In this document: piece after piece, positions 50,338 through 58,847 of the stretch
How positions within the stretch are numbered: the stretch's first letter is position 1
How the letters are laid out: each line of letters begins with the position of its first letter
Source of the DNA: CAYVNU01 sp964453265
Lineage (GTDB): Bacteria > Patescibacteriota > Doudnabacteria > UBA920
DNA: 64,000 nt
Reading direction: 5' to 3'
Assembly: GCA_964453265.1 (NCBI GenBank)
Contig: CAYVNU010000003.1
Coordinates: forward strand, 7,515 to 71,514
Made by a program: the position numbers and the translations under genes
Notes under the pieces: generated by a model
What the model was told of the DNA's origin: nothing
What the model saw: the letters and a program-made list of their open reading frames with translations, nothing else
Database searches by the model: none

Positions 50338-52908
50338 TTAGTTAGAATTATTAACAGGTCCAAAATTTACATTTACGCTTGTGTCTGCGCTTTTACCTAA
50401 AACATCCACTGCTTTAACGGCAATGGTGTGTGGGCCAGCAGAATATTTATTATAGATGCTAAAAAAATATGGTTGGCTTGCAAGGCTTGCAACAACACTT
50501 CCGTCTATGTAAACATCAACTCGAGAAATTGAATTTTTCCCCGCAGCTGAAACATTTATATTAAAAGGTGAGGAGAGTATATTGGAATCTTCTAAAGGTT
50601 CTAGAATGCTAACGCTGGGATTTTCTGAATTGTTGTCCGGCGGCAGGGGTTGCCCCAGACCTTGTGGGTATTTATAACCGTTTGCAAGAGCCCAGGCAAT
50701 TACGGCGTTTTCCCATGCAGGCAGCTCTGGTTTTTCACTATGGAGCACTGTAAGTTTTTCATAAATAATTTGATTTGGTGGAGTTAAATTGGTGGCAGGT
50801 TGGTTGGTAAACGAATCTATTGCTGCTACTTGGTGTACAGTGTCTGTTTCTGTGGGTACGGAATAATCGGCAAAAATCTCGTCTTTGGTAGAAGGTGTAT
50901 TGGTACTCGGCAGTTTACCGGAAAGCTCGTCGACAGTAATATGTTTAATTCCAATAGGTTGAAAAAAATCTTCAGCCGGTTTGTCTTTTAAAGCTTTTTC
51001 CATGAACTCGTGCCAGATGGGCGCGGCGACCAAAACTCCGTCAGCTCCTTTTTTTAAATAGGTTCCGTCATTGTTGCCTGTCCAAACCCCTGCGGCTAAA
51101 GAAGGGGTAAAACCCAAAGTCCATCCGTCGTGCCACTTTTGAGTTGTGCCGGTTTTTGCCGCGACTTTTCTCCCTGGTAAAATTAACGGGGAGTTAGAAC
51201 CAAAAACGTAAGTTCTTGCCGCATTATCTGTCATAATGCTGGTTAGTAAAAAAACTGCCTGCGGGTCTAAAACTGTTTGCGGGTTTTCTTTGTATTCTTC
51301 TAAAATTTTACCGGCTGAATCTTCTATTTTTAGAATGGCGGTTTTTTCGTTTTTTACTCCTCCATTGGCAAGTGTGGAGTAAGCGGCTACGTGGTCGAGA
51401 AGTCTTACTTCACAACCCCCCAATACCAATGAAAGTCCGCAGTCGGAAAGCGGGCTGGTTATGCCTAGGTTGCGAGCGGTTTGTACCGCGTTATCTACCC
51501 CGACTAGTGCTAAAGTTTTTACAGCGGGTATGTTTAAAGAGCCGGCTAAGGCTGAGCGCATGGAAATCGGCCCTCTTTCTTTGCCGTCGTAATCTTGGGG
51601 TATGTAGTCTTTGTCTCCGTATTTGCCAAAGTTTGTTGTAACGTCCAGTAACATTGTGGCGGGCGCGTATTTAAAGTCTTTGCCAAAAGCGGTTACGTAA
51701 ACGTAAGGTTTAAAACTGCTGCCTGGTTGGCGTTCGGAAATTGCCACGTTTACATTAGGTTCAAATAGGCAGTTTTTGCCCGGGGTACAGCCTTCAGGCT
51801 GGGATGTGCCAAAGTAGTCTTTACTGCCGACTAAGGCTAAAATTTGGCCCGTTTTTGGGTCTATGGCAACTAGACTGGCATTGTTGGCATTGTATTTTTT
51901 CCCGTTTTTTTCAACGCCGGTTTTTACGGCTTCTTCAGCAATTTTTTGTAAGGCCGGATCTAATGTCGTATAAACTTTTAACCCGCCTTCTTGCAAGGTT
52001 TTTTCTCCGAATTTTTGGGCCAAGTAATCTTGCACCATAAAAACAAAATGTGGTGCGGTAATTGCTGTTCTGGTTTTAGTAAATTCAACTTTTTCTTCTT
52101 TGGCTTTTTTTTCTTGTTCAGCGTTAATGTAACCTTGTTCGCGCATTAAAGAAAGTATATGGTCTTTTCTGCCGTCTAAAATTTTACGATTCGGACCAAG
52201 TGGGTTATAGCGGCTGGGTGACTGGGGTAAAGCGGCTAAATAGGCGCTTTGCGCTAAGGTTAAATCTTTAGCATCTTTATTAAAATAACTTTGTGCCGCG
52301 GCTTCAATGCCATAAGCATTTCTGCCGTAGGGAATTTCATTTAAATAAAGTTTTAAAATATCATTTTTAGAAAATTTTGCTTCAAGGCTCAAAGACAAAA
52401 TAGCTTCGCGGATTTTACGGTCAAAGCTTTTGTCGTTATTTAAAATAGCATTTTTTACAAATTGCTGGGTTAGAGTGCTACCGCCGCCGCCGGAAGGGCC
52501 TAAGTTTACAGCATACCGAAATATAGAACGGAAGATTCCTTTAAAATATAGTCCGTGGTGGTTGTAAAAATCTTTATCTTCAATGGCTATGGTGGCGTGT
52601 TGTAAGTCGGGAGAAATTTGATCTAAGTTTACCAGCGTGCGTTTTGCTTCTCCATGAATTTCATAAAGCAGACTGTTGTCGCGCGCGTAAATTTTTGTGC
52701 TTTCTGCAACTTTTCTTTCCAGCAGTTTGTTTGGGTCAGGCAGGTCTTTGGCATAATAGGCAAAAGTCAGGGCAATAAAAATTAGGCCAACCGCGAATAT
52801 TCGAAAAAACCAAGTTAAAAGATTTTTTCTTTTCCAGTTAAATTTAAAAGACAATCTCTTTTTTAAAGAGCTCTTATTGTCCTTGTTTTTATAGTTATAT
52901 ATGCGCAT
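50338..52908 (-). CDS. Bifunctional penicillin-binding protein 1A
   Basis: The 856 residues comprise a cytoplasmic basic tail, a membrane anchor (about 30-50), a GT51 glycosyltransferase (ATIAIEDKDFYNHHG, GGGGSTLTQQFVKNAIL, KNDILKLYLNEIPYGRNAYG), a transpeptidase (RQPGSSFKPYVY with the active Ser, GSLNIPAVK, AAKTGTTQ) and a C-terminal Ig-like domain (VDVYIDGSVVASLASQPYFF) that may bind cell wall. It polymerises and cross-links peptidoglycan. Both catalytic domains look intact. Confidence 0.95.
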   Translation of the reverse strand: MRIYNYKNKDNKSSLKKRLSFKFNWKRKNLLTWFFRIFAVGLIFIALTFAYYAKDLPDPNKLLERKVAESTKIYARDNSLLYEIHGEAKRTLVNLDQISPDLQHATIAIEDKDFYNHHGLYFKGIFRSIFRYAVNLGPSGGGGSTLTQQFVKNAILNNDKSFDRKIREAILSLSLEAKFSKNDILKLYLNEIPYGRNAYGIEAAAQSYFNKDAKDLTLAQSAYLAALPQSPSRYNPLGPNRKILDGRKDHILSLMREQGYINAEQEKKAKEEKVEFTKTRTAITAPHFVFMVQDYLAQKFGEKTLQEGGLKVYTTLDPALQKIAEEAVKTGVEKNGKKYNANNASLVAIDPKTGQILALVGSKDYFGTSQPEGCTPGKNCLFEPNVNVAISERQPGSSFKPYVYVTAFGKDFKYAPATMLLDVTTNFGKYGDKDYIPQDYDGKERGPISMRSALAGSLNIPAVKTLALVGVDNAVQTARNLGITSPLSDCGLSLVLGGCEVRLLDHVAAYSTLANGGVKNEKTAILKIEDSAGKILEEYKENPQTVLDPQAVFLLTSIMTDNAARTYVFGSNSPLILPGRKVAAKTGTTQKWHDGWTLGFTPSLAAGVWTGNNDGTYLKKGADGVLVAAPIWHEFMEKALKDKPAEDFFQPIGIKHITVDELSGKLPSTNTPSTKDEIFADYSVPTETDTVHQVAAIDSFTNQPATNLTPPNQIIYEKLTVLHSEKPELPAWENAVIAWALANGYKYPQGLGQPLPPDNNSENPSVSILEPLEDSNILSSPFNINVSAAGKNSISRVDVYIDGSVVASLASQPYFFSIYNKYSAGPHTIAVKAVDVLGKSADTSVNVNFGPVNNSN

Positions 52909-52985
52909 AGGCTAATTATAGCGATTTTTCCGAGTTTATAAAAGGTGTTATAATTAGCAGGTAATTATCTATAAATATATAAAAT

Positions 52986-54149
52986 ATGAGTCAAATAGAA
53001 GAAATTTTAACTAGGGGTGTTGAGGAAGTTATAGACAAGGCGCATTTGGAAAGTCTTTTAAAGGGCAAAAAGAAGTTGCGGATTAAACTTGGTATAGACC
53101 CTACTTCCCCTAACATTCACATTGGTAGGGCTGTGGTTTTGTGGAAACTTAGAGCTTTTCAGGAGCTGGGGCATAAAGTGGTTTTTATAGTGGGTGATTT
53201 TACAGGCCTAATTGGCGACACTTCAGACAAAGAGTCAGAGCGGCCTATGTTAGATGAAAAAACTATTAAAGCAAATTTAAAAAGTTATTTTGCACAGGCA
53301 GCTAAAATTATAGACCCGAAAAAAGCCGAAATGCATTATAACTCCAAGTGGCTTAAGAAACTTGGTTTTGCGGAAATAGGTAAACTGGCAGACTTGTTTA
53401 GTCTGCATGAATTTGAAGCCAGAGAAAATATTGCCCTAAGGCTTAAGGCAGGTAAAAGAGTTTCTTTGCGCGAACTCCTCTACCCTCTTATGCAAGGCTA
53501 TGACAGCGTGGCTGTTAAGGCCGATGTAGAACTTGGTGGCACGGACCAAAGGTTTAACTTGCTCGCTGGAAGAACCATTCAGCCGTTTTACAAGCAGCCG
53601 GCTCAAAATATTTTAATGACTGTTTTAATGGAAGGCACGGACGGACGTAAAATGTCTTCTTCGTGGGGCAATACTGTAAATATATCCGAAGAGCCAAATA
53701 ATATGTTTGGGAAAATAATGTCTATTCCAGACAGTTTAATAAAAAAATATTTTACTTTAGCCACGCGCGCTCCTTTGCAAGAAATAGATGAAATTTTAAA
53801 ACTGCCTAATCCACGCGACCAGAAATTAAAACTCGCAGAAGAAATTACCAAACTTTACCACGGCGAGAAAAAAGCTTTGGCTGCCAAAGAAGCATTTATA
53901 AACCAGTTTTCTAAAGGCGAATTGCCGGAGGAAATAGAAACAAAAAAAATAAAAATTGGTAGCTATAAACTTTCTGAATTAATGGTTTTAACCGGACAGG
54001 TTGCTAGTAAATCGGAAGCGCGTAGACTCATAGAACAAAATGGCGTAAAGGTTAATCAGCAAACTAGTAGCGATGTAGAACTTGTGCTAGACGGACAAAA
54101 AGAATATTTGCTGCAAGTAGGAAAAAGAAAATTTGTAAAAATAAAGTAA
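52986..54149 (+). CDS. tyrS: Tyrosyl-tRNA synthetase
   Basis: The 387-residue class I synthetase has the HIGH motif in PTSPNIHIGRAVVLWKLR, the tyrosine-site segment YPLMQGYDSVAVKADVELGG, the KMSKS equivalent GRKMSSSWGN and a C-terminal S4 domain (LSELMVLTGQVASKSEARRL). TATAAT at 52949-52954 lies 31 nt before the ATG; no Shine-Dalgarno site is visible. Confidence 0.95.
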   Translation: MSQIEEILTRGVEEVIDKAHLESLLKGKKKLRIKLGIDPTSPNIHIGRAVVLWKLRAFQELGHKVVFIVGDFTGLIGDTSDKESERPMLDEKTIKANLKSYFAQAAKIIDPKKAEMHYNSKWLKKLGFAEIGKLADLFSLHEFEARENIALRLKAGKRVSLRELLYPLMQGYDSVAVKADVELGGTDQRFNLLAGRTIQPFYKQPAQNILMTVLMEGTDGRKMSSSWGNTVNISEEPNNMFGKIMSIPDSLIKKYFTLATRAPLQEIDEILKLPNPRDQKLKLAEEITKLYHGEKKALAAKEAFINQFSKGELPEEIETKKIKIGSYKLSELMVLTGQVASKSEARRLIEQNGVKVNQQTSSDVELVLDGQKEYLLQVGKRKFVKIK

Positions 54150-54168
54150 TTGGGACTTACGTAGACAG

Positions 54169-54236
54169 GTAAATAATAGAGTTCGATCCTTCGGCATGCT
54201 CAGGGCAGGCTTTTATGGAGAACCTATTATTTACCT
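54169..54236. repeat. Inverted-repeat element downstream of tyrS
   Basis: AGGTAAATAATAG (54170-54182) is inverted at 54224-54236, enclosing CGATCCTTCGGCATGCTCAG, a common dispersed repeat core. No gene is seen here. Confidence 0.6.
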
Positions 54237-54313
54237 AAAATAAAAAATATCTTCTCCACAAGGTCGAAGTATATTTTTTAGAGTAAAGATATTACTTGCT
54301 TTAGTTTGGTAAA

Positions 54314-54349
54314 TTAAAACCCCCCTGTCGAATGACAAGGGGGTTTTAA
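54314..54349. terminator. Bidirectional terminator
   Basis: A 16-bp stem (TTAAAACCCCCCTGTC / GACAAGGGGGTTTTAA, one mismatch) with loop GAAT. Confidence 0.88.
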
Positions 54350-54357
54350 AATTTTGC

Positions 54358-54483
54358 TTAAACTATTTCTTCAGAAGGGCTTTCGGTGCCTGTTTCTTCT
54401 TTGTCTTCGTCTGTTGTTTGGGTGTCGTCGCTGGCACTTCCAGCATCCGGCATATTTGCCGGAGGAACATCTTCGTAAAACAT
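54358..54483 (-). CDS. Small acidic protein
   Basis: A 41-residue frame starts MFYEDVPPANMPDAGSASDD and ends in ESPSEEIV. It is strongly acidic and probably disordered. A purine-rich AGGAGAAAGGAAGAAAGGG leader gives Shine-Dalgarno options, and a terminator follows within 10 bp, which supports a real gene. No function is known to me. Confidence 0.6.
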   Translation of the reverse strand: MFYEDVPPANMPDAGSASDDTQTTDEDKEETGTESPSEEIV

Positions 54484-54543
54484 ATTTTTCCCTTTCTTCC
54501 TTTCTCCTAAAAAGTGAAAGGATGTTAAAGTAGAATTAGTATA

Positions 54544-55089
54544 TCAGCGGATTTTTTTTATGTCCAGGTGTTTTGTAAAAAAGTGGCCGGCAGACATGGC
54601 AATGGCAACCGCATCTGCGGCATCATCGGGTTTGGGCGGACTTTTTAATTTAAAAGTTTTTTGAATAATGTACTGCACTTGTTTTTTTTCCGCTTTGCCA
54701 TATCCGCAAATAAAGTTTTTTACTTGGAGCGGGGTAAATTCATAAATCGGAATTTTATGTTTTTCACAAATGTATAAAATCACTCCCCGAGCTTGGCTTA
54801 CGCTCATTACTGTTTTTTGATTGGTGGTAAAAAAAAGTTTTTCTATTCCGACTGCTTCGGGCTTATATTTTGCGATTATTTCGGATGCATCGTCCGCCAA
54901 AATTTTTAACCGCTCTGCGTCAGAAAGTTTTTTGTCCGTAGCAATTACCCCAAAATCAACCAACACAGGTTGGTTTTTTCCGCCATAGGCGGATCCGCCC
55001 AAATACCCTTTAGGGTTTTTGGCGGAGTTTATTTCAATAATTCCGTAGCCCGTTGTGGCAGTGCCGGGGTCAATGCCGAGAATAATCAT
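54544..55089 (-). CDS. ruvC: Holliday junction resolvase RuvC
   Basis: The 181-residue protein has the catalytic start IILGIDPGTATTGYGII (Asp7), VGIEKLFFTTNQKTVMSVSQ with Glu, the AEKKQVQ segment and the C-terminal DDAADAVAIAMSAGH (acidic pair). It cleaves Holliday junctions made accessible by RuvAB. About 18 residues after the first strand (NSAKNPKGYLGGSAYGGKNQ) come from a palindromic CCGCCATAGGCGGA-type repeat (54965-55030) inserted in frame. It overlaps the ASCH gene by 20 nt. Confidence 0.95.
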   Translation of the reverse strand: MIILGIDPGTATTGYGIIEINSAKNPKGYLGGSAYGGKNQPVLVDFGVIATDKKLSDAERLKILADDASEIIAKYKPEAVGIEKLFFTTNQKTVMSVSQARGVILYICEKHKIPIYEFTPLQVKNFICGYGKAEKKQVQYIIQKTFKLKSPPKPDDAADAVAIAMSAGHFFTKHLDIKKIR

Positions 55090-55438
55090 TTTTTTTAAAA
55101 TTTATTACTACCACTGGTTCATTATTGTAATTAGGATATAATTTGCTCCAAATGAATGAGGTGTTAGTGGGTGTTATCCCTCTTCCAAACTTGCTTACGT
55201 CTTTGGTTTGGTCTTTCAGATCTTTGAAATTTTTATATGTTTCGATAGCGATAATTATTACTTCAGCCTGCCCTATCGAGCATTCAAATATTATTTTTTC
55301 ACCTGGTATAGGTAGAGAAACAAAATCTGCTAAAGGCCTAGCCTCAGCTGTTTTATTTCCCGATAATATTTGTTCAAAAAATTCTTTTTTTACAAATATT
55401 TTTCGTGGTTCTTCAGTTTTTATTTCAAGAGTTTCCAT
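55070..55438 (-). CDS. ASCH-domain protein
   Basis: VKKEFFEQILSGNKTAEARP matches the ligand-pocket motif of ASCH domains, followed by IPGEKIIFECSIGQAEVIII. ASCH proteins bind RNA or modified nucleosides, and some are nucleoside or N4-acetylcytidine hydrolases. The 122-residue gene lies between yebC (sharing one base) and ruvC. The specific function is unknown. Confidence 0.75.
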   Translation of the reverse strand: METLEIKTEEPRKIFVKKEFFEQILSGNKTAEARPLADFVSLPIPGEKIIFECSIGQAEVIIIAIETYKNFKDLKDQTKDVSKFGRGITPTNTSFIWSKLYPNYNNEPVVVINFKKNDYSRH

Positions 55439-56160
55439 TATAAGTTTGCTGAAGTATGAACTGCAATAACGTCCTCATCCTTCTCCAGCTCCGCAAATAA
55501 CGCGTCTACCTTTGGCTTCTGCTCTTCGGTTAAGTCTACGCCCTGCGAAGATTCTTTAATAACATCGGCGCGGGCGATTTTCGCTCCCGCTTTTAGCAAA
55601 GATTCTTTTATTTTTTGCAAGTCTAAAGGTTTGGTATACACCTCTAAACCTTCTTGGCTTTCTCTTACGTCGTCTGCACCTGCGTCAATAGCCTTTAACT
55701 CAATCTCCGATAAGTCATCGCGGTCACGCTCAACTAAAATTTGTCCTTTGGTAGAAAATTGCCAGGCTACACTATTTTGCGCCCCTATGCTGCCGCCGTG
55801 CTCGGAAAATATGTGGCGAATGTTTTGAAAAGTTCTATTGGTGTTGTCTGTGGCGCATTCAACTAAAAATGCTGTGCCAAAAGGGCCGTAGCCTTCGTAA
55901 ACAACTTCGGTTATGCTGCCCGCTCCCCCGCCCGTTGCGGCTTTTATGGCCCTTTCTATGTTGTCATTCGGCATGCCTTGGTCTTTGGCATAGTCTACGG
56001 CGCTTTTAAGTTTAAAATTCACGCCAGGGTCGCCACTACCGCCGCCCTCTTTAACGGCAATGGAAATTTTTTTCCCTAACTTTGAATACAAAAGTCCGCG
56101 CTTTTGATCAAGCACACCTTTGGTTCTTTTAATTTGTGACCACTTACTATGTCCGGACAT
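55438..56160 (-). CDS. YebC/PmpR-family protein
   Basis: From ATG 56160 the product begins MSGHSKWSQIKRTKGVLDQK, the family hallmark, and has 240 residues with AMPNDNIERAI-like GMPNDNIERAIKAATGG and the C-terminal VDALFAELEKDEDVIAVHTS. An upstream start (56190) would add ten residues. YebC proteins act as transcription factors or, as recently shown in some bacteria, help ribosomes through proline stretches. ruvC follows after the ASCH gene, a common neighbourhood. It overlaps the unknown gene upstream by 14 nt. Confidence 0.94.
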   Translation of the reverse strand: MSGHSKWSQIKRTKGVLDQKRGLLYSKLGKKISIAVKEGGGSGDPGVNFKLKSAVDYAKDQGMPNDNIERAIKAATGGGAGSITEVVYEGYGPFGTAFLVECATDNTNRTFQNIRHIFSEHGGSIGAQNSVAWQFSTKGQILVERDRDDLSEIELKAIDAGADDVRESQEGLEVYTKPLDLQKIKESLLKAGAKIARADVIKESSQGVDLTEEQKPKVDALFAELEKDEDVIAVHTSANL

Positions 56161-56965
56161 CTTCAGATAAATTTTTAGTTTTTTCCCCAATCTTTAATTT
56201 AGCGAGACTATCACTTACGGTGTCATGACTGACTTTAATATAATAGTCTTCAGCATCAACAATAACATGCATGCCTACATCTAAGATCATTACTTTTTTT
56301 TCACCGGTTTTTGTATTTATAATTAAAAACCAAGTATCCAAAGGATGCGTTTCTGAAATGCTTAGTGCAATACCGTTTTTTTCGGCTAATACCAAATCTT
56401 TTTCTATGGTCTCACGGATTATATTTATACTTTCTGGGTCATATTCATATTCTTCAGAATTACTTAAATCAAATATTTCAAACCCGTCTTTAGAAATGTC
56501 AGAAATTAATAAAGACTTAATCCCCTGTCTATCCTCCATAAGTCTTACAGTATTTGGTAAGTTAAATTTATGTTCACCTTTAGGAATTAAACCGTTTATT
56601 TTTTTTAACGCCATCATTTTACTGAAGTTTTTTTCAACTTGTTCATTTACATTTTTTATGATCTCGGGTTTACTTTCTTCCCAAGTAGGTTTACGTGGCA
56701 CATAAATTCCTGGGTCTTCTAAAGGCTCGTCCTCACTATTTTTTAACATTTGGAAAGTAGAAACTATAGCATTATCTTTTCGTATAAAACTCTGTGTTAA
56801 GGTTCTAGTTTTACTTCCAACACTAACAATTACGTCAACAGATCTTACTATGGACTCTACTCCTCCTTTTAGTTCTTCCTGACCTTTTTCCTTTTCTTCT
56901 TCGGAAATAAAAGCTTGGCTTTGGCTAAAACCTTGGTCGGGGTTTTGTTTATAAATCTTGCTCAT
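56147..56965 (-). CDS. Unknown conserved-looking cytoplasmic protein
   Basis: I do not recognise this 272-residue soluble protein. It has a charged N-terminal coiled-coil-like stretch (ISEEEKEKGQEELKGG), a beta-rich middle and a compact C-terminal segment (ISETHPLDTWFLIINTKTGE). No signal peptide or membrane helix is seen. Its ATG overlaps the TGA of rsmI (ATGA) and its end overlaps yebC, so it is embedded in a tightly coupled operon. Confidence 0.75.
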   Translation of the reverse strand: MSKIYKQNPDQGFSQSQAFISEEEKEKGQEELKGGVESIVRSVDVIVSVGSKTRTLTQSFIRKDNAIVSTFQMLKNSEDEPLEDPGIYVPRKPTWEESKPEIIKNVNEQVEKNFSKMMALKKINGLIPKGEHKFNLPNTVRLMEDRQGIKSLLISDISKDGFEIFDLSNSEEYEYDPESINIIRETIEKDLVLAEKNGIALSISETHPLDTWFLIINTKTGEKKVMILDVGMHVIVDAEDYYIKVSHDTVSDSLAKLKIGEKTKNLSEDVRT

Positions 56966-57780
56966 TTAAATGATATTAATATTGTCAGTTCCCCTTTAAT
57001 AGCCGCGCGGTCTTTTAGTTGGTGCATTACTTCGTCCGGATTGCCGCGAATAAATTCTTCATGTATTTTGGTTAGTTCGCGCGCTACCACAACTTGTGAA
57101 TTTGGAAAGGCGTTGGAAATATAGGAAAGAGTTTTTAAAATTCTTTCCGGTGACTCGTAAAAAATTGCTGTGGCTTCAGCGCTTGCTGCAGCTTCCAGTG
57201 CCCCAACTGCTTTGGCTGCGGTTTTTTGTAAAAAACCTAAAAACATAAATTTGTCGGTAGGTAGGCCGGAAGCAGAGAGTGCAACAATAGCCGCACTGGC
57301 GCCAGGAATTGGCACTACACTTACATTTTGTGCCACGCATTCCCGAACCAGTCTAAAGCCTGGGTCAGAAATTCCAGGCGTGCCTGCGTCGGTAATTAAG
57401 CACCCGTTTTCTTTAATTAACCTTCGTGATAACTCTTTAAGCACTTGTTGTTCGTTGTGCTCCGCAAACTGAACAATTTCTTTGTCTTTTAAGAAATTTT
57501 TAATCTTGATCGAACCCAAATGTATTTGAGCGGAAACTAAAGAATTCCTTGATTGTCCCATCCCGAGTGCATCCGAGGGATCGCTTTGTTCTTCAGGGTT
57601 AAGGGATTCCTCACTGGCGTTCGGAATGGTTGCAGGACTAAGTCCGTCAATATACTGCAATAATCTCTTGCTATACCCTGGGTTTTCGGCAATTATAAAA
57701 TCGCACAATTTTAAAGTTTTAATTGCGCGCAAAGTAATATCTCCTAAATTTCCAATTGGGGTTGCTACGACATACAACAT
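56962..57780 (-). CDS. rsmI: 16S rRNA 2'-O-methyltransferase (C1402)
   Basis: The 272-residue tetrapyrrole-methylase-fold enzyme has VVATPIGNLGDITLRAIKTL, EHNEQQVLKELSRRL, the GTPGISDPGFRLVREC motif and VPIPGASAAIVALSASGLPT. It methylates C1402 of 16S rRNA. An in-frame repeat insertion (about residues 45-82; 57535-57645) reads NASEESLNPEEQSDPSDALG and derives from a GGGATTCCTCACTGGCGTTCGG-type repeat. It ends TGA in an ATGA overlap. Confidence 0.95.
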   Translation of the reverse strand: MLYVVATPIGNLGDITLRAIKTLKLCDFIIAENPGYSKRLLQYIDGLSPATIPNASEESLNPEEQSDPSDALGMGQSRNSLVSAQIHLGSIKIKNFLKDKEIVQFAEHNEQQVLKELSRRLIKENGCLITDAGTPGISDPGFRLVRECVAQNVSVVPIPGASAAIVALSASGLPTDKFMFLGFLQKTAAKAVGALEAAASAEATAIFYESPERILKTLSYISNAFPNSQVVVARELTKIHEEFIRGNPDEVMHQLKDRAAIKGELTILISFK

Positions 57781-57803
57781 AGTATAATTGACAAGAATTA
57801 AAA

Positions 57804-57828
57804 GATTTAAATGAATGACAAGATTTAA
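57804..57828. repeat. Left inverted repeat of intact S23 cassette
   Basis: The 25-nt element beginning GATTTAAATGAATGACAAG is inverted at 58215-58239 with one mismatch. It contains the stop codon of the S23-type gene. Confidence 0.8.
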
Positions 57829-58199
57829 GACAACTTGCCCGGGTGATTTTTAATAGCGGTATTGCGTGAAGCCGTCATAATAGCTGTTATTTCGTCAGCC
57901 TCTTTTAACAAATCTTCAACAAAAGATAGTTCTACAATTTCTGAAGCGATTAATAATTCAAGCCAGCCTAAAGTTTCGTCAGATTCTTCAACCACCGTAC
58001 CCATTTTAGAAATAAAGTCTTTAGGAGACTTGCATCTGCATGCTGCGCGGTAGTTACTAAAAACACTGGTTCCTGAGCGCATTATTTGGTCACCAATTTT
58101 TTTGCCTGTATTTCCGTGGTTCTTTTCTAGGTATTGTGCAAGTTTTATTATACTAACCGCAAACTTTTTTGTTCTGGCTTTTAATTCGTTGGGATTCAT
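57825..58199 (-). CDS. Four-helix-bundle protein (S23/IVS family)
   Basis: The 124-residue helical protein has the family pattern: LKARTKKFAVSIIKLAQYLE, then IGDQIMRSGTSVFSNYRAAC, KSPKDFISKMGTVVEESDET, LGWLELLIASEIV. The family includes proteins encoded by intervening sequences of 23S rRNA genes and many free copies in CPR genomes; the function is unknown. I start at 58199, the second ATG; 58205 is also possible. 25-nt inverted repeats bound the gene on both sides. Confidence 0.85.
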   Translation of the reverse strand: MNPNELKARTKKFAVSIIKLAQYLEKNHGNTGKKIGDQIMRSGTSVFSNYRAACRCKSPKDFISKMGTVVEESDETLGWLELLIASEIVELSFVEDLLKEADEITAIMTASRNTAIKNHPGKLS

Positions 58200-58214
58200 A
58201 ATCATTTAAATCAT

Positions 58215-58239
58215 TTAAATCTTGTCATTCTTTTAAATC
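58215..58239. repeat. Right inverted repeat of intact S23 cassette
   Basis: TTAAATCTTGTCATTCTTTT followed by AAATC is the inverted counterpart of 57804-57828 (24 of 25 identical). Confidence 0.8.
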
Positions 58240-58242
58240 TAT

Positions 58243-58518
58243 CTATTCGTCTTTGTTTTCCAGTCCAAACATTTCTTCTATTAGGGCGTACTCGTTGCGT
58301 AGGCGTTCCCTGTATTCATTTAGTTCCCACTTTTCATCACCTGTGGCTTCTTGGTATTTGTCCTCAGTTTGTTCAAGTTCGTCGTTTATAACTTCCATGC
58401 GCGCGTAAGCTTCATCTTCTGTTTGAGGCGCTTCTAAAACCCAGTCTTGATATGAAAGACCTAAACGGTCTTCGTATTTTTCTTCAAATAAATCTCTAAC
58501 TTTTTCTTCGTCTAACAT
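58243..58518 (-). CDS. Small acidic coiled-coil protein
   Basis: From ATG 58518 the 91-residue product (MLDEEKVRDLFEEKYEDRLG...) is acidic and helical, with a probable coiled coil (EVINDELEQTEDKYQEATGD). The longer frame to 58593 runs into the upstream terminator and lacks support. It lies downstream of a promoter, leader RNA and terminator-like hairpin (58574-58828), so it may be controlled by read-through. No family is recognised. Confidence 0.65.
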   Translation of the reverse strand: MLDEEKVRDLFEEKYEDRLGLSYQDWVLEAPQTEDEAYARMEVINDELEQTEDKYQEATGDEKWELNEYRERLRNEYALIEEMFGLENKDE

Positions 58519-58573
58519 ATGTATGTGTTGTTTGGTTAATGCTTTATATATATTAGCGCAAAATATAAAAATT

Positions 58574-58631
58574 AAAAACCCCTTGTTTGGCACCTAAGCC
58601 GTCGGGCATAAAAGGTGCTAAAGGGGTTTTT
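58574..58631 (-). terminator. Terminator of leader/small RNA
   Basis: On the minus strand AAAAACCCCTT...AAGGGGTTTTT closes an inner GCACC/GGTGC helix and is followed by AATTTTT. Confidence 0.8.
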
Positions 58632-58794
58632 AGGAAAAGCCTAAAGAAGAGTAAAAGTTATGCGCAAACCGCATAACCAAAAGTCCAGAAAATTAGGACA
58701 TTAATGGCGCGTTAAGCGCTGAAATTCAATTTTATTAAATTGTATTTTAATTTTTGTTTCGTTCTCCAAAAAAGGAGAAGAAATAGCTTTTCTA
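58574..58794 (-). ncRNA. Candidate small RNA or riboregulatory leader
   Basis: A promoter at 58800-58828 (TTGCAA-N17-TATAAT on the minus strand) and the terminator at 58574-58631 bound about 220 nt without coding potential. Local hairpins include TTCTCC-TTTTTT-GGAGAA, GTCC...GGAC and GTTATGCG-GTTT-CGCATAAC. It is either an independent small RNA or an attenuator leader for the gene at 58518. No known family is recognised. Confidence 0.55.
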
Positions 58795-58799
58795 TATAT

Positions 58800-58828
58800 A
58801 TTATAGCACAGCTAAATTTTTTTTGCAA
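58800..58828 (-). promoter_or_regulatory. Promoter of the candidate small RNA
   Basis: TTGCAA (58828-58823), 17 bp and TATAAT (58805-58800) on the minus strand, with GTGC directly before the -10, as in the surface-protein promoter at 30038-30066. Confidence 0.75.
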
Positions 58829-58847
58829 GCCGCGAACTTGTTATTGT

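Noticed and set aside
55438..56190. Longer YebC starting at 56190
   Set aside because: Family members start MSGHSKW; the extra ten residues lie in the end of the upstream gene.
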